Of a DNA stretch of 8,857 bases, positions 7,021 through 8,857 are shown one piece after another. This DNA is from Planctomycetaceae bacterium (lineage in GTDB: Bacteria; Planctomycetota; Planctomycetia; Planctomycetales; Planctomycetaceae). Both the position numbers and the translations under genes were made by a program. Location of the stretch: contig WFOZ01000499.1 of assembly GCA_015487825.1 (NCBI GenBank), forward strand, positions 1 through 8,857, given 5' to 3'. Every line of letters begins with the position of its first letter. Positions within the stretch are counted from its first letter, which is position 1. The notes under the pieces are model-generated. The model searched no databases and was not told the DNA's origin. It saw nothing but the letters and a program-made list of their open reading frames with translations.

Positions 7021-7173
7021 CTGGCAACTTCATTTTTTCGTCTCTTGTTCTGTTTTCTTGCGATGATGAACCCATCAAGTTATCTGTAACTTCAATGAAA
7101 ATCATGAGTCATCTCTTGAGTCATTTGTATATAACAAGTACGTTGTACAGCATCTATGAGAGATATGAAGTTC
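7006..7173 (+). repeat. 168-bp direct repeat, copy 1 (upstream of HNH gene)
   Basis: Positions 7006-7173 match 8690-8857 with 6 substitutions and no gaps (about 96%). The repeat begins in the right end of the MITE-like element and ends 121 bp before the HNH start codon, so it probably carries that gene's promoter region. It contains TGAGTCAT twice (around 7104 and 7115) and TATATAAC near 7130, but no clean -35/-10 pair. A short open frame starting at 7095 is shared by both copies; it has no ribosome site. Confidence 0.93.
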
Positions 7174-7218
7174 CAGAAGTGGCATGTCTTAACAAAAACC
7201 AGTCATTTGCACGTTTAC

Positions 7219-7244
7219 GTTCCAATATGGCATCATATTGGAAC
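7219..7244 (+). promoter_or_regulatory. 26-bp palindrome upstream of the HNH gene
   Basis: GTTCCAATATG (7219-7229) and CATATTGGAAC (7234-7244) are perfect 11-bp inverted arms around GCAT. The palindrome ends 50 bp before the HNH ATG. It could be a repressor operator or, in RNA, a stable leader hairpin. No U-run follows, so it is not an intrinsic terminator. Confidence 0.55.
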
Positions 7245-7294
7245 AGGGGCTTGCAGGTGAAGAATAACAAGTTAGCGGTAATAAAGGGGAAACT

Positions 7295-7948
7295 ATGGGT
7301 ACTTGGGCAGAAGATATTGAAGCAGCATTAGCCAATCTTGGTGGAATTGGTACGCTGTCTGAAATATACGATGAGGTCAAAAAAGTCAGAGAAGGGCCGT
7401 ATCCAGAAAGTTTCACTGCAATAATCCGAGGAACCATAGAAAACCATTCTTCTGATTCAGCAAAGTTCAAAGGCAATGACCTTTTCTTTTCAGTAAAAGG
7501 GCTTGGCTCTGGGGTTTGGGGTTTGCGATCTTATATAAAGCAAACACCAAAAGCATCTGATATTGAAAGTGGCGATGGTAATGAATCGCCTCAACGAGTC
7601 CATCAAGAAACCTATCGTATTCTCCGTGATACAGAGCTTGCTAGGCAAATAAAACTTCTCCATAAAAATAAATGCCAGTTATGTGGCGAATCTATTTCAT
7701 TGGGAAATAATGAATGCTATTCGGAGGCGCATCATATAAAGCCGCTTGGCAGACCACACAATGGTCCTGATGTTGCGGGCAATATACTGGTTTTATGTCC
7801 TAATCATCATGTGATGCTAGATTATGGTGCAATCAAACTAGAAGCTGCGGAAATTAAGACACACGTAAGTCACCAAATAGAAAGTGAATATATTGAGTAT
7901 CATAATGAGTATATCTGGAAAAACCGCGGGTGGCCCGACCACTTTTAG
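7295..7948 (+). CDS. Winged-helix (HARE-like) + HNH endonuclease
   Basis: 217 residues. Residues 1-80 look like a winged helix-turn-helix of the HARE-HTH type: an IEAALANLGGIGTLSEIYDE helix pair, FTAIIRGTIENHSSDS, then FKGNDLFFSV and GVWGLR. After a polar linker (81-115) comes an HNH domain: CQLCG (127-131), EAHHIKPL (144-151), GPDVAGNILVLCPNHHVMLDYG (157-178). C127, C130, C168 and H171 look like structural metal ligands; H146/H147 and H172 are candidate catalytic residues. It should cut DNA, and HARE-type domains are often joined to restriction enzymes and proposed to sense DNA or modified bases. AAGGGGA at 7284-7290 is a good ribosome site. The last seven residues (RGWPDHF) and the TAG lie inside the palindromic element at 7926, so the native C-terminus may have been replaced, although the HNH core is complete. 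Base use is AT-richer than the operon to the left, suggesting acquired DNA. A homing or phage-type HNH is less likely given the HTH. Confidence 0.85.
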   Translation: MGTWAEDIEAALANLGGIGTLSEIYDEVKKVREGPYPESFTAIIRGTIENHSSDSAKFKGNDLFFSVKGLGSGVWGLRSYIKQTPKASDIESGDGNESPQRVHQETYRILRDTELARQIKLLHKNKCQLCGESISLGNNECYSEAHHIKPLGRPHNGPDVAGNILVLCPNHHVMLDYGAIKLEAAEIKTHVSHQIESEYIEYHNEYIWKNRGWPDHF

Positions 7949-8088
7949 TGGTTGGGTGCCGTTAGGCACAAGATGGATGCGCCATGTGCGTCCAATTTCA
8001 ATTTTACTTTCAATGAAGATGGAACCCGCATGGCGCGTACGTCTTGTTGCTACGCAACCCAGCCGCTAAAGCGGTTGGGCTACCCGCT
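7926..8088. repeat. 163-bp palindromic element, copy A
   Basis: Identical to 8532-8694 except for two substitutions. The ends are long imperfect inverted repeats (7926-7986 versus 8029-8087, GCGGGT...ACCCGC). Each end has a nested hairpin: 7934-7943 with 7947-7956 (one G-T pair), and 8058-8067 with 8070-8079 (one mismatch or wobble). A unique middle of about 42 bp separates them. It overlaps the 3' end of the HNH gene and supplies its stop codon in the first hairpin loop. Short open frames inside it (MDAPCASNFNF...) recur in both copies and are not genes. No target-site duplication is evident. Confidence 0.9.
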
Positions 8089-8113
8089 TACGTCGTTGGA
8101 CTCAACTATTTGG

Positions 8114-8143
8114 TTGCCAATTTTTCATGTCATTACATAATTA
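8114..8143 (+). promoter_or_regulatory. Weak promoter candidate for the small membrane protein
   Basis: TTGCCA (8114-8119) and TAATTA (8138-8143) are 18 nt apart, 58 bp before the ATG at 8201. The -10 match is poor and the DNA is AT-rich, so this is tentative. Confidence 0.2.
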
Positions 8144-8161
8144 CAGTAAATTATGTGAATC

Positions 8162-8179
8162 TTAAAAACCGGTTTTTAA
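8162..8179 (+). promoter_or_regulatory. Perfect 18-bp palindrome upstream of the small membrane protein gene
   Basis: TTAAAAACCGGTTTTTAA is perfectly self-complementary with no spacer. It ends 21 bp before the start codon, where a repressor would block transcription or initiation. It is too short and loop-free to be a good RNA hairpin, so an operator is the better reading. Confidence 0.5.
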
Positions 8180-8200
8180 TATTTCACTAGAAGGGATAAC

Positions 8201-8389
8201 ATGTTATCAATATTGTTACAGCTATGTCTTGGTGTGCAGTTCTCAAGTAGTAATGAGATATTGTTATTTATTCTCAATGTGACGGTTGGCGGGTCTATGT
8301 TTTTTGACCTGTATAGGGGAGCTGAAACTACGGATAAGGAATCACAGGAAAAGTATCGTGCTACTGTTTTGGTAAAAGTTTTTTTCTGA
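8201..8389 (+). CDS. Small membrane protein of unknown function, possibly frameshifted at its end
   Basis: 62 residues, starting ATG after an excellent GAAGGG ribosome site at 8190-8195 (5-nt gap). The N-terminal half is hydrophobic: MLSILLQLCLGVQF, then a likely transmembrane helix around 20-36 (ILLFILNVTVGGSMFF). A charged segment follows (DLYRGAETTDKESQEKYR) and then TVLVKVFF and TGA. The frame ends immediately after a run of seven T (8379-8385). In the -1 frame it continues as LIVINLILR to a TAA at 8413-8415, completing a second hydrophobic helix and a 71-residue, two-helix protein. A sequencing or assembly indel, a real mutation or programmed frameshifting would all give this picture. 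I do not recognise a family. It follows the HNH gene on the same strand but has its own palindrome and probably its own promoter. Confidence 0.5.
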   Translation: MLSILLQLCLGVQFSSSNEILLFILNVTVGGSMFFDLYRGAETTDKESQEKYRATVLVKVFF

Positions 8390-8531
8390 TTGTTATTAAT
8401 CTGATTTTGCGTTAACTGATATTCTCTAGCCCGGATTATTCATTAGCTTTTTTGATGATTTGGTATCAGGCATTTCTGGCAGACATTGGGGGTGATTTGG
8501 GGGGAGCGAGTGAAGTAGGATGGGTGAAACT
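8390..8531. other. Short gene-free spacer with a G-rich patch
   Basis: Apart from the possible frameshift extension to 8415, I see no gene. Positions 8488-8525 are G-rich on the plus strand (runs of 5, 6, 2 and 3 G), but the loops are too uneven for a standard G-quadruplex. Confidence 0.4.
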
Positions 8532-8694
8532 GCGGGTGGCCCGACCACTTTTAGTGGTTGGGTGCCGTTAGGCACAAGATGGATGCGCCATGTGCATCCA
8601 ATTTCAATTTTACTTTCGATGAAGATGGAACCCGCATGGCGCGTACGTCTTGTTGCTACGCAACCCAGCCGCTAAAGCGGTTGGGCTACCCGCT
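8532..8694. repeat. 163-bp palindromic element, copy B
   Basis: Second copy of 7926-8088, in the same orientation, 606 bp downstream. It differs only at the two positions corresponding to 7990 and 8012. Its last five bases (CCGCT, 8690-8694) are also the first five bases of the 168-bp repeat copy 2, so the two repeats are fused without a spacer. Confidence 0.92.
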
Positions 8695-8857
8695 GAATAG
8701 TTACCTGGCAACTTCATTTTTTCGTCTCCTGTTCTGTTTTCTTGCGATGATGAATCCATCAAGTTATCTGTAACTTCAATGAAAATCATGAGTCATCTCT
8801 TGAAGCATTTGTATACAACAAGTACGTTGTACAGAATCTATGAGAGATATGAAGTTC
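8690..8857 (+). repeat. 168-bp direct repeat, copy 2 (runs off the window)
   Basis: Matches 7006-7173 up to the last base of the window, so the repeat may extend further. It begins with the last 15 bp of the MITE-like element's right end, but here that end is joined to the 163-bp element instead of its own left half. In copy 1 the same sequence leads to the HNH gene, so a related gene may start about 120 bp beyond the window. Confidence 0.92.

Noticed and set aside
7952..8140. Repeated short frames beginning MGAVRHKMDAPCASNFNF (also at 8558-8773)
   Set aside because: They lie inside the 163-bp repeats and diverge as soon as the repeat ends; they are by-products of the repeat, not genes.
8488..8525. 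G-quadruplex in a G-rich patch
   Set aside because: The G-runs are of lengths 5, 6, 2 and 3 with one long loop, so they do not fit the usual four-run pattern.
7926..8694. GTTGGGT and GTTAGGC motifs in the 163-bp repeats as integron attC sites
   Set aside because: These fit GTTRRRY by themselves, but no properly placed RYYYAAC partner or attC-type fold is seen, and the ends are long palindromes more like REP/MITE elements.
7006..8857. CRISPR array
   Set aside because: The repeats are 163-168 bp, only two copies each, with long gene-bearing intervals; no short regular repeats and no cas genes.

Overview
The window looks like a piece of a Planctomycetes chromosome (class Planctomycetia). The evidence is a tightly coupled pair made of a large cytochrome c-like protein with two CxxCH sites (DUF1549/DUF1588 type) and a DUF1501 protein with an RRxFL leader. 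A further exported protein carries duplicated STN-like domains and the SGPWFD-DG-GG motif typical of planctomycetal secretin-like proteins. Intergenic spaces are rich in paired palindromic repeats. The first ~42 bases are not genomic: positions 9-42 are an Illumina Nextera (Tn5 mosaic end) adapter, so this is a contig end.

Layout. (1) 43-441, plus strand: 3' end of a probable asparagine-synthase-like gene, cut at the contig end. (2) 442-604: convergent intergenic space with a perfect 23-bp inverted repeat made of two hairpins. (3) 605-2224, minus strand: exported 539-residue STN/secretin-like protein with an internal duplication and a Gly-rich tail. (4) 2225-2717: non-coding spacer with a plausible promoter and two palindromes. 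(5) 2718-4010 and 4020-6425, minus strand: DUF1501 protein and multidomain c-type cytochrome, separated by 9 bp and probably one transcript led by the cytochrome gene. (6) 6426-7294: gene-free stretch with a second paired-hairpin repeat, a 149-bp MITE-like element with 37-bp inverted termini, and the first copy of a 168-bp direct repeat. (7) 7295-8857, plus strand: accessory, visibly AT-richer DNA with a small winged-helix + HNH nuclease gene, a small membrane-protein gene, two copies of a 163-bp palindromic element, and the second copy of the 168-bp repeat running off the window end.

The cytochrome/DUF1501 pair is ordinary planctomycete content: an exported haem protein with an exported partner of the alkaline-phosphatase-like fold class, substrate unknown. 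The unusual part is 6872-8857. The 168-bp repeat upstream of the HNH gene reappears 1,684 bp later, fused to the end of the second 163-bp element at a 5-bp shared CCGCT. This is what a tandem duplication of the whole HNH + small membrane protein module would leave, and it predicts a second HNH gene just beyond the window. The HNH reading frame ends inside a repeat element that supplies its last seven codons and stop. The small membrane-protein frame ends right after a U UUU UUC heptamer whose -1 frame continues into a hydrophobic helix. Both genes have a strong palindrome just upstream. No function beyond 'likely nuclease plus small membrane protein' can be proven from sequence alone.
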